A stretch of 64,000 nt of DNA from Tridacna crocea (taxonomy: Eukaryota; Mollusca; Bivalvia; Cardiida; Cardiidae): NCBI GenBank assembly GCA_943736015.1, contig OX031071.1:36674619-36738618 (forward strand). Reading direction: 5' to 3'. Below are positions 20,696 through 31,854 of the stretch, one piece after another (position 1 is the first letter of the stretch; every line of letters starts with the position of its first letter). The translations under genes and the position numbers were made by a program. Below the pieces are notes generated by a model. The model was not told the DNA's origin and did not search any database. It saw only the letters and a program-made list of their open reading frames with translations.

Positions 20696-21058
20696 TCAAA
20701 GCGTTGAAAACGCTGAAGTGGTATTTGTCAAGGAAATCCATGTGTGGAATTAATAGTTTGGAAGAAACAGAGACATATTGTTCAGATATTGGCTTAAAAG
20801 TCAACCCACTAAGCAAATGAATACCTTTTTGGTTGAAGGGAGAGTATTCATGACAAAGTTTGGTTTATTTTTGTATAAGTGGTCTCCTTTTGATCATGAG
20901 GAAGAAGCAGGAGTAATGCCCCTTGACAGTAGGATGCATGACGAATAGAGAGAAAAATCCTGTTGATATATCGAACAAAATTAAGTTTGTTCCTGAAAAC
21001 TATAATTATGAAATATCTCTAGCCTTTTACATTCATTTTCCAACATTACAATCAGTAG
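20696..21058 (+). repeat. Long duplication, copy A, blocks 3 and 4
   Basis: 20696-20852 (ATCAAAGCGTTGAAAACGC to GTTGAAGGGAGAGT) matches copy B 50636-50793. 20995-21058 (CTATAATTATGAAATATC to CATTACAATC) matches copy B 50802-50862. The roughly 140 bp between them is missing in B. An ORF crosses block 3 (20512-20820) but is broken in copy B and is not recognised. Confidence 0.75.
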
Positions 21059-21985
21059 ACGGTAAGCGATATTTCCATTTTATCGTAAGTGGCGCACCAG
21101 CATTATCACGTGACACCGGACAATCAAAGCATTATTTAAATAACAAATGCCGTATGTCCCGTTCGCAAATCCTTTAAATTTGGACAAATTCATAACTGAA
21201 AAGAAAATGACATAGCAAGAAATCTATGGAAATCAATTCTAACACAATTCAAGCATATTTCATGATATTGCCTTTGAAAAAGAAAATCACAAACAGACAA
21301 AATATGCATTTTATAAAATCGCATTTAAATAAAGAGCATTTAGAGACTAAGAACGGACTTAGCCTCTGAAACCTGTATAAGATTTATAATCCTGACCATA
21401 AATGATAACCAAAGGCGTAAATTAATATGAAACAAAAGATAAGAAGAGTCAATTTAATGTGACACGTGTGTGCTAATCTGTAAGAAGCAAGTACATTACA
21501 GCTGTTCTGAAGGTCACCCACTCTGCAGTGCGATACCGAGATCAAAGGAACACCGATTTAACCCTTCACCCAATTTTTGGTAAGACTTCATTAGATTCAT
21601 ATTTTTTATACTCAAAATGAAGCTTAAAAGAAGTTATGGAAGGTCTGAATTTTGATCTGAAGCCACGTTTCTTTTGTTCACGATCGATAACATAAGTTAT
21701 TCGTCAATATGTACATGCCTGAAAGTGCAACAAGGATGTTTGATAATAGTACTTTAAAATCACTAAATGGACTGTCCCTGTCTTTCTGATGACACTTAAG
21801 AGCTAATCAACCTTTTACCAAAGTATTTTGAGCGACCCGTGTAAAAAGGGGTCAGACGTGCTGATTTGTCCCACTGTCTCTTATTTGTCTCACTTTCTCA
21901 ACCTTAACACATTTCCCCCCCCCCACACACACACTTTCAAAGAACCGAAAACTGAAAGTAATCAATATGTAGTTCATAAACATTT
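21059..21985. other. No gene seen
   Basis: Absent from copy B. It has no convincing ORF; a C-run followed by (CA)n lies at about 21916-21935. Confidence 0.5.
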
Positions 21986-21989
21986 GTGA

Positions 21990-22110
21990 AAAAAAACGAA
22001 TTTTCAAAGTGTGAGCGAAACTATTTGAGGAAAAAAGGAAGGGCTTGCAACATGCATTTCCTCCTTTTTCAACCATACTTTGTTTTTTTTTTTTTACTTT
22101 TTCAAAGACA
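21990..22110. mobile_element. Possible MITE core remnant
   Basis: GGAAAAAAGGAAGGGCTTGCAACATGCATTTCCTCCTTTTTCAACC keeps the shape of the family hairpin with heavy divergence. Confidence 0.4.
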
Positions 22111-22211
22111 ATTACAACCATTTGACCCACGTTTATTCAATTGTCTCCATATGCTAAGTATCTGGACGAGTCTTAAGTGTTGTCGTCGGGTGAAAACATT
22201 CGCATTAACTA

Positions 22212-22437
22212 TTTAAAACCCTATGCCACATAACCCAAGTTTTTTACGACCCTTAGAAATATAGTTTTTTTTTTAAAATGTTGTTGAAAAGGGTTAAAGT
22301 TCTAGTAGCCAACCTTTTCTCCTTTTCCCTTGCTATCCTTCCTAAAGAAAATTTCATTTTTAAGCCACATTCAAATTGTTATCTGCAAAGACTTCCAATT
22401 TGGGCAAGTCTCAAATTTTTGTTTCGTAAAGAGTTGG
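22212..22437. mobile_element. TTAA MITE, old full-length copy
   Basis: CCCTATGCCACATAACCC at the left and TTTCGTAAAGAGTTGG at the right, with ACGACCCTTAGAAA and TTATCTGCAAAGACTTCCAATTTGG in family order. The core is strongly diverged. Confidence 0.7.
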
Positions 22438-23379
22438 TGAAAGATTCAGTGTTATAAAAAATGGGGTGTAGGGGGATAACATCAATATAACTGCAATAGA
22501 CCTTTCCTAATTTTATGTCTGATTATTCAACCAATGTTTGCGTAATTCTGTAGCTAAGTTTGTAACGTACAGGCTCGAAGTCCAGGAATCTGTGGTTTGA
22601 TTTATTTAAACTATTAATGTGATAATTTTTCCAAAAAATCGTTCCAGTATCTGCTAAAAGACAGAGACAGTCTACTAACAAAAAACTGGGACATCAAACA
22701 TTTTGAATTTATAGCAAAATTCTTAACTTTGAAATAACATTTTTAAAAATCTGTAAAGTTGCATGTTTGCCATGTTCCTGTTTGAACTACCTTATAAGTT
22801 GACTATCGTAATAACAAAGTTTAATTCAAATTTCAAACCTTCCATTCCCTCTAGAAGAAAAGATGTTACAGATTCATTTTCAGGAAGCGAATACGTGCTA
22901 TACTTATTTTCATTGAAAAGCTATTCAAGGGTTAGCTGGGTGTACGTTTGATCTCAGTGTTTCACCGTCAAAGTGGATGATCTATTTGAAAAGCTGTTGT
23001 GTTCTTTTTAGGCACCGACTTACTAGTTAACACACACATGTCATAATTAAGTGTTTATCCCGTTTAGTCTTACGTTGATCAATTGTAAAGGTTTGGAATT
23101 GTTAAAAGCTGTGACGGAGGGTAAGTCTGTTCTAATTACTGGCGCCAAAAGATGCATTTTTCTGCCTGAACATTTTTTTTTCAAATGAATTATGTAACCT
23201 TGGTTAACAGGTCCCACTTTAAACGGTATATTTGCACTAATTTCTTTAGGAATGGAGGGGGGTATTTGTTTAAGTTAAACCTTATCTTACTAAATATATT
23301 AAATGCCATTTTTAAAGCCAATAGTAAAACCTCAAAAGTTATTTCAAAGGAATATCTTAAGGAAAAATATCTCCGTATC
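22438..23379. other. No gene seen
   Basis: AT-rich sequence not present in copy B. The short ORFs at 22763 and 23185 have no recognisable features. Confidence 0.5.
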
Positions 23380-23482
23380 GGATAGTGTAGATCTAGGATC
23401 AGACTGCACGTTCTTCCTGGTGTGATCTGAATCTATATTGTCTGCAAAAGGTCATTGAGTCGCACTTGGTAGCCAAAGGGTT
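23380..23482. repeat. Short palindromic repeat, GATCAGACTGCAC type
   Basis: GTGTAGATCTAGGATCAGACTGCAC faces a decayed inverted arm (GGTGTGATCTGAATCTATATTG). Related copies are at 48629-48730 and 53905-53990, with fragments near 18140, 20390, 40140 and 44940. Confidence 0.6.
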
Positions 23483-23802
23483 AATGCAGTCTGCATATAA
23501 AAAGTTCTATCAACACGCCCGGCAGGAGACAGCGCTTATAAATGATACCGCTTTACTCTCTGAAATCTACCGAATAATTGATAAAACAACGGTACTTTTT
23601 TGTGCGTGTCTTCGAAAAAGATAATTGATGAAACTAACGGCACGGCCGTTTTAGGTTGTTTATTTATCGCGTTTAGTGTGTAATCCACTTAAAAAATATG
23701 ACACTTTCACTATTCGGGTATATACAGGATTGTGACAAATTGTCGGGTGGAAAGGGAAGTAACTCGTGGTGACGCGTCAGTAACGGTATTTGGCAAATGG
23801 TC

Positions 23803-23990
23803 TATTACCTCGATCTATAAATATTCATGAGCAATCAAATGGAGTAACGTGCAATCATAGGACCAACAAGCCATGGAACGAATTGGTTTTGGAACGAAAA
23901 AGCCCAAGGTCAGTTGGCAAATTTGTATCATTTCGCGAGAAGCTAGTTTCAATCAAAAATAATTATCTCAACGATCGATAGCCTCGCCCA
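23803..23990 (+). repeat. Long duplication, copy A, block 5
   Basis: TATTACCTCGATCTATAAATATTCATGAGC through GATAGCCTCGCCCAA matches copy B 50860-51053. The match ends at the TA that begins the next element. Confidence 0.82.
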
Positions 23991-23991
23991 A

Positions 23992-25661
23992 TACATGGAT
24001 CCGTGGAAATCGATATTTGACCAATCAGGACATCGCATTTATTCTACCCGATGTCCTACCTTGGTTTCTGCTATTTCGGCTCACAAATAAACTACTGTTA
24101 AGGTTGGAAGAATGCAATTCTCTTTATTTATGTTGTGTTTTTAACGTTTGAATTTTAAAAAAAAGCTTAAAAAATGTGCTTTGCGAACGTGTACCGATGA
24201 CGTGAGATCACGCAGAGGCTATAGACAAGTTTAAATTGTGATGATTACTGAAAATTTGAACTTATGCAAAGAGCTGATCAGCGCTGGATAATGGATTTAT
24301 TCAAAGTATTCTATATTTTTTCCTCTCTGAAAGAGAAAACTGAAAAAAAAGGTAAAAATAGACCTCTATGAAGTATTAATAAAAAAAAATACTTTTACTT
24401 GAATATTAACCTTGTTCAATAACCTATGCACATCCACTTAGTGGCCGCATAACTTGTCATCAATGTTTCAATTTGACATTAATCTTAACCCATGGTGCAT
24501 GAAGAACATGCTGAATGTGTTCTGGGATCGCATATACCATCTCTGATGTGTAGATATAGATCAGATTGCAAATTACATGATGATTAGTCTTGGATTTAAA
24601 GAACCTGCTGATTACAATAAGCACTTTGACTCACTAGGAGTATATTTCAATTTTTAAAAAAAAGTCTAACTTCTGATCTGGTGGAACTTGGAAATTTTTC
24701 TCTTGACTTGATGTTTTAACCGTTTACCACATAACACCGAGTTTTAACAACCCGTAGAAAGCTTTTAAAAGCATTGCGGAAAAAGGAGAAAATGTTTGTA
24801 ACATTCATTTTATCCTTTTCTCACTGTGTTTTGCGCTCTTTCAAAAACAAATTTCAATTTTTGAATCATTTATTTTGTTGTCTGCAAATAATTGAGTTTG
24901 GTTTGCTCAAAAAATTTTGTCATTTGGTGACAAGTTTAAATGGATTAGCACATCTGCACATTAGCACAAAGGGTGTGTTGGTAAACTGTTAATTTGATAG
25001 GAAGTGGGTTTGATTGCAAAGCAAATTACCGCTCTAATCAACTTGACCACCCGTTGTCATCAGTATATCATATGCTACCGTCAGTGATATTAACAATTTT
25101 CTTAATTGACAACACACTTGACACATTTTATAATCATCAAACAACCCTTTTCCCCCTAACATAATATTGAAATTTTTCATTAACTTAAACGTCTCTGTTT
25201 AATCAGACATTCTATAAACTTTTCGAAAGACTTGTAATTCAGTGTTATTTAATTTGGTATGATGCTGAGATGACTTTACTAGCCTAACGAAAGCAATAAG
25301 TATCGTTAATTCTATTAATTTGTGGCAAAACGGAGATTTGTTGATGTTTTTCATATGTTCAAATTTTTGTTTAAACATGTAAATCTGTTACATTGTACGT
25401 CGCCCCCGATATTCGCCCTTTGAATACATCTCCGTATGTAAATTAGTTAAGCATCTTTAAATTGCTTACTGAGAATTTATCATCGATAGAAATATATGAT
25501 TAAAGTACTTTTTCAGGAATTTTATTGAGAGAAACAGTCATGACAGCACGATTTAAGTGGCCTATCTGCTATACTGTATATGTATTGACTACGTTTGTTT
25601 GTGAGACCTTGGCAACAGTAACTAAGGTAGTCGGTTTATCTTATCGCCACGGATCCATGTA
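23992..25661. mobile_element. TA-flanked TIR element (Tc1/mariner-like, non-autonomous)
   Basis: TACATGGATCCGTGG at the left is the exact inverse of CCACGGATCCATGTA at the right, with TA at both boundaries. Copy B reads straight across this place (GCCCAATGTATCTTAATATG). No transposase is visible. A TTAA MITE (24716-24932) is nested within it. Confidence 0.72.
24716..24932. mobile_element. TTAA palindromic MITE
   Basis: TTAACCGTTTACCACATAAC at the left, hairpin core (AAAAAGGAGAAAATGTTTG) and TTTGTCATTTGGTGA at the right. It is nested inside the TA-flanked element. Confidence 0.8.
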
Positions 25662-25772
25662 TGCATTTTAATATGCCATTTCAAATTACATATTTGAGTG
25701 ACACCGTAAAAGTCATTTGCCTGAGAAAAAATGACTTTAACTGGGTTTATTTCCTTCGGTTTTGCACAAAAT
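25662..25772 (+). repeat. Long duplication, copy A, block 6
   Basis: TTAATATGCCATTTCAAATTAC to CTTCGGTTTTGCACAAAAT matches copy B 51056-51166. Confidence 0.8.
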
Positions 25773-26216
25773 GGTTGAACTAAAACTGTACAAAGTTTGG
25801 GTACGCTGTCTCGGTATAGACTCTAAAGAGTTTGGGTACGCTATGACAAAATGGATACGCTGGCATATGTAGAAATATGTATCATATAGAAGATCTGCAA
25901 ATCAAGATTGAAATTGAAATGTCGCCCTAGATAGCTGCAAATTATGAAGAAAATGGCAATATTCATGTATTTAAATTGAACTACTTTATGCCAAGTTTTA
26001 TATTCTTACCACCTAAAGCCCGGGACCTTTCGGAGGTTGATTAATTTATCAGTGTCATTGACGACTATGGAATGCCAAAGCAGAAAATATTCAAGATATA
26101 AAAACACTATCAAGATATTTGAAATATTCAATCAAGATAGTCGCAATTATACCTAAATGATATAAAAAATTGATATATGAAAGTAAAATTATCATATCAA
26201 AACATAGAACCACTTC

Positions 26217-26573
26217 AAGACAAATAAATATACTTCAAGATGTAAAAACAGCATCAACATTCTAAAAAACTACACTGGGCTAGACAAATAAATATGCTTC
26301 AAGGTGTAAAACAGCATCAACATTTTAAAAACCACACCAAGACAAATATATATACTTCAAGATGTAAAAACAGCATCAACATTTTAAAAACCACACCAAG
26401 ACAAATATATATACTTCAAGATGTAAAAACAGCATCAACATTTTAAAAACCACACCAAGACAAATAAATATACTTCAAGATGTAAAAACAGCATCAACAT
26501 TTTAAAAACCACACCAAGACAAATAAATATACTTCAAGATGTAAAAACAGCATCAAGATTTTAAAAACTACAC
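26217..26573 (+). repeat. 59-bp tandem repeat, left arm
   Basis: About six units of CAAGACAAATAAATATACTTCAAGATGTAAAAACAGCATCAACATTTTAAAAACCACAC-type sequence (shown here only by its start CAAGACAAATAAATATAC and end AAAAACCACAC). Inner units are nearly identical and the outer ones diverged. Confidence 0.9.
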
Positions 26574-26630
26574 CAAGACTCACGTGACCAATCAAGACTC
26601 ACGTGACCACAAAATCCATGACGTCATCAC

Positions 26631-26760
26631 TTGGCGAAAAGAACGTACACACACTGCTGCTGCTTGACTGTTGGCAGTCACACTGTCATTTTTATTCGGC
26701 GTATTCACTTTATTCATTGACCACCCCAAGATCTTAAAAACACCACAGTTTTGTAAAATT
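26631..26760. other. Start of the loop of the inverted-repeat element
   Basis: No feature beyond the boundary with the left arm. Confidence 0.3.
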
Positions 26761-26985
26761 TTAACGGTTCACTACACAATCTCGTCTTATAAGAACTCTG
26801 AAGAGCAGGCTTTTGAAAACACTGTGGAAAAAGGAGAAAATGATGGTAACCGGAAGAAATATTCCGCAATGTTTTCTAGCCCCTCACCGACAGAAATCGT
26901 TATTTCAGCACTGATTAATTTGTCGTCTAGAAATGCTTTGAAATTGATCAAATCCGAAAATTTGTCATTTAGTAAGGAGCTGACA
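26761..26985. mobile_element. TTAA MITE in the loop
   Basis: TTAACGGTTCACTACACAATC at the left, GAAAACACTGTGGAAAAAGG in the arm and TTTGTCATTTAGTAAGGAG at the right. The core palindrome is partly lost. Confidence 0.78.
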
Positions 26986-27034
26986 GAAATATGAGTGTAA
27001 GCCTTGACCACATGTATTATCCTTAGTTTTAAAC

Positions 27035-27140
27035 TTCCTGTTAGATCTAGTCTTTTGAAAACATTGTTTGAAAAGGAGAAAATCCTGGTAACCAGCATTT
27101 TCTCCTTTTTCCACAGTGTTTTCTATCCAACTGGAATGAG
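27035..27140. mobile_element. TTAA MITE, central part
   Basis: GAAAACATTGTTTGAAAAGG, the CCTGGTAACCAGC core, and CCACAGTGTTTTCTATCC. The ends are not recognisable. Confidence 0.7.
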
Positions 27141-27199
27141 AAATCATGATTCTTACATGATTAATGGCTTCTATACATGCTTTCAGTTTGATCATTAGA

Positions 27200-28005
27200 G
27201 TTGATATGAATGATTAACTTGATCTTAAATCTACTGGATTGCATTCGATGCATTGTTCCGGTAAACTGTGGAAAGGTCATGACCTTTTAGTTTCGCATTT
27301 GCAAATGGGCTTTATTTCATATTTTTCAATCATTCAGGGCACCAGTATCAATCCGAACCTTCAAATCTACAGTCAAATCTTGCCTTTTCTTAATGGCCAC
27401 CTCGAATATTTCACGTCTAACTAAATACGCTGACACCATGATGTAGCCTCGAGTGTCCGTATTCCTTGATGATAAGGAAACAACTTGATGACATTAAGAA
27501 ATGATACCAGAATATGAGCTAGAAATTACTTGCTTTCACAAAAAATCATTTCTGGTCACTTTCATATGAAAATAATAACTTAGATAACTATTTTCATGTT
27601 CACTGTGCATAAATAATGAACATACGGTCGGCCTTTGAATGTGCAAACATGGCATGACCCAATTCCGGTAGCTCGGTATTATTTACAGCAGAAAGTCGAC
27701 GATCTTTGTATTTTTTAAGAAGAAACACTAATCTAATGCTCTAACATCAAGAAAAAAGGAGTCGATTTCTTTAATATAAGTTTGTTTTTTTTCTTGTGTA
27801 TTTGTCTTGTATTTGTCTGAAATTCAAGGACAATGAGACATTGGAATATTACTAAGGGTTACCAGCAGAAATATCGTGTGATGTCATCAAAACATGCCCT
27901 GTACGAGATGTACACAAAAATCACCGGTTCAAGGACACTCACGGAATAAGGCCACTTGACGATACTAGGCCTACACACTACACTGGAGCATAATTATCGT
28001 GGTAC
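27200..28005. other. No gene seen in the loop of the inverted-repeat element
   Basis: No recognisable coding or repeat content other than AT-rich tracts. Confidence 0.45.
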
Positions 28006-28061
28006 GGCGAGTGATGTCATGGATTTTGTGGTCACGTGAGTCTTGATTGGTCACGTGAGTC

Positions 28062-28370
28062 TTGGTGTGGTTTTCAAAATGTTGATGCTATTTTTACATC
28101 TTGAAGTATATTTATTTGTCTTGGTGTGGTTTTCAAAATGTTGATGCTGTTTTTACATCTTGAAGTAGATCTATATTTATTTGTCTTGGTGTAGTTTTTA
28201 AAATGTTGATGCTGTTTTTACATCTTGAAGTATATTTATTTGTCTTGGTGTAGTTTTTAAAATGTGGATGTTGTTTTTACATCTTGAAGTATATTTATTT
28301 GTCTTGGTGTAGTTTTTAAAATGCTGATGATCAATTTTTACATCTTGAAGTATATTTATTTGTCTTGAAG
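28062..28370 (-). repeat. 59-bp tandem repeat, right arm (inverted)
   Basis: About five units in the inverse orientation to 26217-26573 (GTCTTGGTGTGGTTTTCAAAATG .. TTTTTACATCTTGAAG). One unit has a short insertion. The ORF on the minus strand here (28198-28632) is read through these repeats. Confidence 0.9.
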
Positions 28371-28618
28371 TGGTTTTATATATCATTTTGGTGTAATTGA
28401 GACTATCTTTATTGAATACTTTAAATATTTTGATAGTGTTTTTATGTCTTGAATATTTTCTGCTATGGCATTCCATAGACGACCGACTTTTTTTGAAAAG
28501 GGCTGAGTTATTACACTTTAAATTACGTTTTTCAGCCCGTCTGGCTTTTTTTTTTGCGATAAAAGAGCATGTAATCATTGCTTTGTCTGTTTGTATGTGG
28601 TTAGGAGAGAGAACGTAG

Positions 28619-28757
28619 TAATGATATTCCAAAGCGTTTGAAGCATTTTCAAGCTACAAACATGCGGGATATTCCGGCAAAATTTAAGCCGGAACTACTT
28701 GAACTCAATCTCTTTCTACTGCTGTGTACCTAAACGCGATGGAGTATTAGATTCACG
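28619..28757 (-). repeat. Inverted partner of 1447-1588
   Basis: The reverse complement matches 1447-1588 over about 140 bp, including AAGTAGTTCCGGC, TGCCGGAATATCCCG and CAAACGCTTTGGAAT. Confidence 0.7.
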
Positions 28758-28765
28758 GTACAGAA

Positions 28766-28800
28766 TAAGATACATGGTTATCAAAATTCAATCTTGAACT
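28766..28800 (+). repeat. Long duplication, copy A, block 7
   Basis: AATAAGATACATGGTTATCAAAATTCAATCTTGAACTCAT-type sequence (start AATAAGATACATGGTT) matches copy B 51164-51205, and is the last shared piece. Confidence 0.7.
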
Positions 28801-28924
28801 CATTGTGGTATTGTCTTCGACAAATACCACAAAAACCAAGTTGTTGTTATGAGCAATTAGTCGTTTTATTTACCAAATGAGTATTAGATCTTTTAAAATT
28901 TATAAAGAAACGAGATTCTCCATT

Positions 28925-29105
28925 ACAAACTTAGCTGAGCACCAGTAGCTCTGTTGGTAACGTGCAGGATTTGAGAACAGGAGGTTTGGGTTGATTCCTG
29001 GCTCGGCCAATTTCTTTTCAAGGATTGATGAGTCATTCTGACAGAATATAGAGGATATTTGGGGTTTTTTTTGTGAAAGATCGAAAATCATTTCAAACTT
29101 TCACT
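28925..29105 (+). mobile_element. tRNA-derived SINE
   Basis: Tentative A box in GTAGCTCTGTTGGTAACGTGC and B box in GGTTTGGGTTGATTCCTGG, then a body ending in A/T runs. Older than the SINE at 59111. Confidence 0.55.
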
Positions 29106-29514
29106 GAAAAAAAAAAACACAACAAATATTCTATTTATTTCATGCTTTAAACCCTTTCTCGGAGGAACTTTATCAAAATCTAGTATACCTACAGTTCTTT
29201 TCAGTTATTCCCTGAGGTGTATCCCCTCTGTATAGAAACGCATTAATATATTACGTCAATCGCGAGAAATGTAAGGTAAATGACGTCATATTTCCATCTG
29301 GTTGTGAAGTCACGCGCATTTTACCTTGGTAGTTTGAAGTTAAAAATCGGTATTTTCACTGGTCCTACCCATGGGATATTGCAAAATATCTTCACAGATA
29401 TTTCTCGATATCCTACCGGAAAACATGAAATAATACAAGTTGATACATAGTTACGATTAAGTTCGATTTTTTTATCACGTAAGAGGCATTCATCTGTCTT
29501 GTGTTTAATAAATT

Positions 29515-29640
29515 TACCTTACTTCCTTACCAGACAACAAATTTTAGACCAGTCCAAATTGAAAGCATTTATAGCTCATAAACATTTGTCTAGAAAGGGT
29601 AGAAAACAGTGGGGAAAAAGGAGAAAATGTAGGTCCAACA
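29515..29640. mobile_element. TTAA MITE, partial
   Basis: TTCCTTACCAGACAAC, AGACCAGTCCAAATTGAAAGC and GGTAGAAAACAGTGGGG are present. It stops in the hairpin core, just before a second MITE. Confidence 0.7.
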
Positions 29641-29656
29641 AAAGATCTTTGAAAGC

Positions 29657-29869
29657 TTAACACTTTACCACAGAAGGTGAGGAAGAAGCCTTTTGAAAAC
29701 ATTGTACGAAAAGGAGAAAATGCTGGCAACTAGCATTTTTCTCCTTTTCCCACAAAGTTGTATATCCTATCAAAGCAAAATTGCACCAATTGAGCCCCCA
29801 CAAAATGGTCGTCTGCAAACGCTTTTAATTTGGACAGTTCTAAAATTTTGCTATGGGGTAACGGGTTAA
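29657..29869. mobile_element. TTAA palindromic MITE
   Basis: TTAA at both ends. The core reads GAGAAAATGCTGGCAACTAGC, and the right end is GGGGTAACGGG. Confidence 0.85.
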
Positions 29870-30296
29870 CACAAGGGTTTTGGTTTATTTTTTACTGCAA
29901 GCTGGAAATTTTCGTTTCATATACATAGCAGTTTAAACACTTAGTCAGGCCCGCTAACAGATATGTAACAGAGGAAGAACAGACATAAATATGCAGAATT
30001 TGGGTTATCTGATGACAAAATTTATCTCCTCTGCCACTCGAGGCACACGTGATCGGTATTAGGACTGAAGAAGCCACACAATGTCCGCACGAGTACAGCA
30101 CATGTAATGAAAAAAACGGATGTTTACTGGGTATGTTTTGGATAACAAACGGGTCCATTAAAGGATATCACCGTACAAAAAATGGACTTGTACTGGATAA
30201 AACGGAAGTGCAATGCATAAGAACAGGACAAAACGTTCTTCCAACATATGTTGAACGGAAACAAAACAAGCACCAACACTCGAGGAACGTATCGGT

Positions 30297-30322
30297 CACG
30301 TGACATACCGAGGCTATAAATA
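30297..30322 (+). promoter_or_regulatory. E-box and TATA-like pair, function unknown
   Basis: TCACGTGA is followed 12 bases later by GGCTATAAATAG. The spacing resembles a core promoter, but no gene is recognised on either side. Confidence 0.25.
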
Positions 30323-30487
30323 GTCAGATGCACCCAAAGTATGTAATTTGCACATCTCTGTCCATTTTGTCCGGTGGAAATTTTGAACATTCTCAAAACT
30401 TCCCACAGGACGGAACGGACATCACCGGACATCGCTGGAAAAGTAGTGGAGTCATCGGATAAGAAACGGACATAAAACGGATAAGAA

Positions 30488-30693
30488 CGACAAAATTTTA
30501 GACTGGTCCAAATTGAAAGCATTAGTAGACTACAAAATAAACGTAATTGAAAAGTTGAAGTTTGTTTTGAGAAAGGTAGAAAACATTGTGAGAAAATGAG
30601 TAACTAGCATTTTTTCTTTTTCCCACAATGTTTTCTTTTTTTCTCTCTCTCTCTGGGTTGTTAAAAGTCGTAATTGTTTGGGGTAAATAGTTA
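30488..30693. mobile_element. TTAA MITE, internally deleted core
   Basis: GACAAAATTTTAGACTGGTCC at the left and GGGGTAAATAGTTAA at the right. A (CT)n tract interrupts the right arm. Confidence 0.78.
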
Positions 30694-30963
30694 AACTAAA
30701 TGTAAACTATATTTTCTTCTTTAACCGCTATGTTTAAGATATGTCTGGCAGTATAAAATAGAAACTTCCTTGATGCGGACAAGGTTAGATGTAGTTATGG
30801 AATCGCCTAAATTGTGACGAGTGCCCATTTAGTGTGGTTTCCGTTTTAAACTAGGCCGCCATTGGTTTTGTAAGAATAATGTGTGGAGTAAATAAAAAGA
30901 AACTCCAAGAAAGCATGGCGCACAGGCTGTCGTGATATAACTGAAATAGTGTTGAAAAAGGCA
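30694..30963. other. No gene seen
   Basis: Unassigned sequence between two MITEs. Confidence 0.4.
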
Positions 30964-31193
30964 TTAACTCTTTACCACACAGCAAAATTTTAGACCTATC
31001 CATATTGAAAACATTTTGTAGGCATCAATTTCATAGTGGCTAAAATGACTAAATTTTTCTTTGATAGGGTAGAAAACCTTGTGGGAAAAGGAGAAAATAC
31101 TAGTTACCAGAATGTTCTCCTTTATCCACAAGGTTTTCAAAAGGCTTATTCCTCAGGGTCATTAAAAGTCGTCATTGTGTGGTAAAGGGTTAA
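30964..31193. mobile_element. TTAA palindromic MITE
   Basis: TTAA at both ends, CTCTTTACCACAC against GTGTGGTAAAGGG, with the GAGAAAATACTAGTTACCAG core. Confidence 0.9.
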
Positions 31194-31436
31194 ACACTTT
31201 ACAGACTATCGATAAACCATTTTGAGCTACCAGTCACATGATCTTTAACATGGCGGTGCCCATGTAAATAGATTAGCAACGAGATGAACAACCACTTATT
31301 CACATCTATCAGTCTGTCGGTGAAAACTGACAATTAGTTGATAAATCACGTTGACAACTGAGTGTACAAACCGTTTGCCAACAGCACTATATTTACTAAG
31401 ATTTCGATAGAAACTTGTGACGCCTGTTTTCTTTTT

Positions 31437-31653
31437 TTAACCCATTACCAGACAGTTCCCTGCTTTTGACGACCCTGAGAAAGAACTTTGAAGTCGTTAG
31501 AAAAACATTGTGGGAAAAGGAGAAAATGCTTTTTCCCACAATGTTTTTTACCCTTCACAAAACAAATTTCAATTTTTCAGGGCATTTTATTTTGTTGTCT
31601 AAAAATGCTTTCAATTTGGACAAACCTAAAATATTGTTGTTTGATAAATGAGT
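31437..31653. mobile_element. TTAA palindromic MITE with shortened core
   Basis: TTAACCCATTACCAGACAG at the left. The hairpin lacks its GGTAACC turn: AGGAGAAAATGCTTTTTCCC. The right end TTGATAAATGAGTTGA is slightly decayed. Confidence 0.85.
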
Positions 31654-31854
31654 TGAGAGAAGGTTTATAAATTTCCGGTGAAGAAATATTCCATAAAGGT
31701 GTACAATTATCATGCTGCGTGATATTATCTTCTACTAGATGACAAACTTCAAATACAAATCTGATTTTGGCATTCTGGGTACGCAACCGGACTATTTTTC
31801 AAAACAAAAAGTGTTACATAAAGGTGGTCCTTAAGATTTTGGGACGACAATTTT

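Larger units (their letters stand above)
26061..28484. mobile_element. Large inverted-repeat element with tandem repeats inside its arms
   Basis: The left arm (26061-26630) starts ACGACTATGGAATGCC and ends ATGACGTCATCAC. The right arm (28011-28484) is its inverse, GTGATGTCAT to GGCATTCCATAGACGAC. Both arms carry a 59-bp tandem repeat and a double CACGTGACC box. The loop of about 1.4 kb has no recognised gene, only MITE pieces. Target duplications were not found. Confidence 0.75.

Noticed and set aside
20512-20820. 102-residue ORF as a gene
   Set aside because: The part shared with copy B is frameshifted and has stops there, and no domain is recognisable.
26217-26573. CRISPR-like array
   Set aside because: The units are contiguous 59-bp repeats with no variable spacers, in a eukaryotic transposon arm.
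28198-28632. 144-residue minus-strand ORF
   Set aside because: It is read through the 59-bp tandem repeat and has no independent support.
30049-30303. 84-residue ORF
   Set aside because: No signal peptide, domain or repeat pattern, and no second copy to test conservation.
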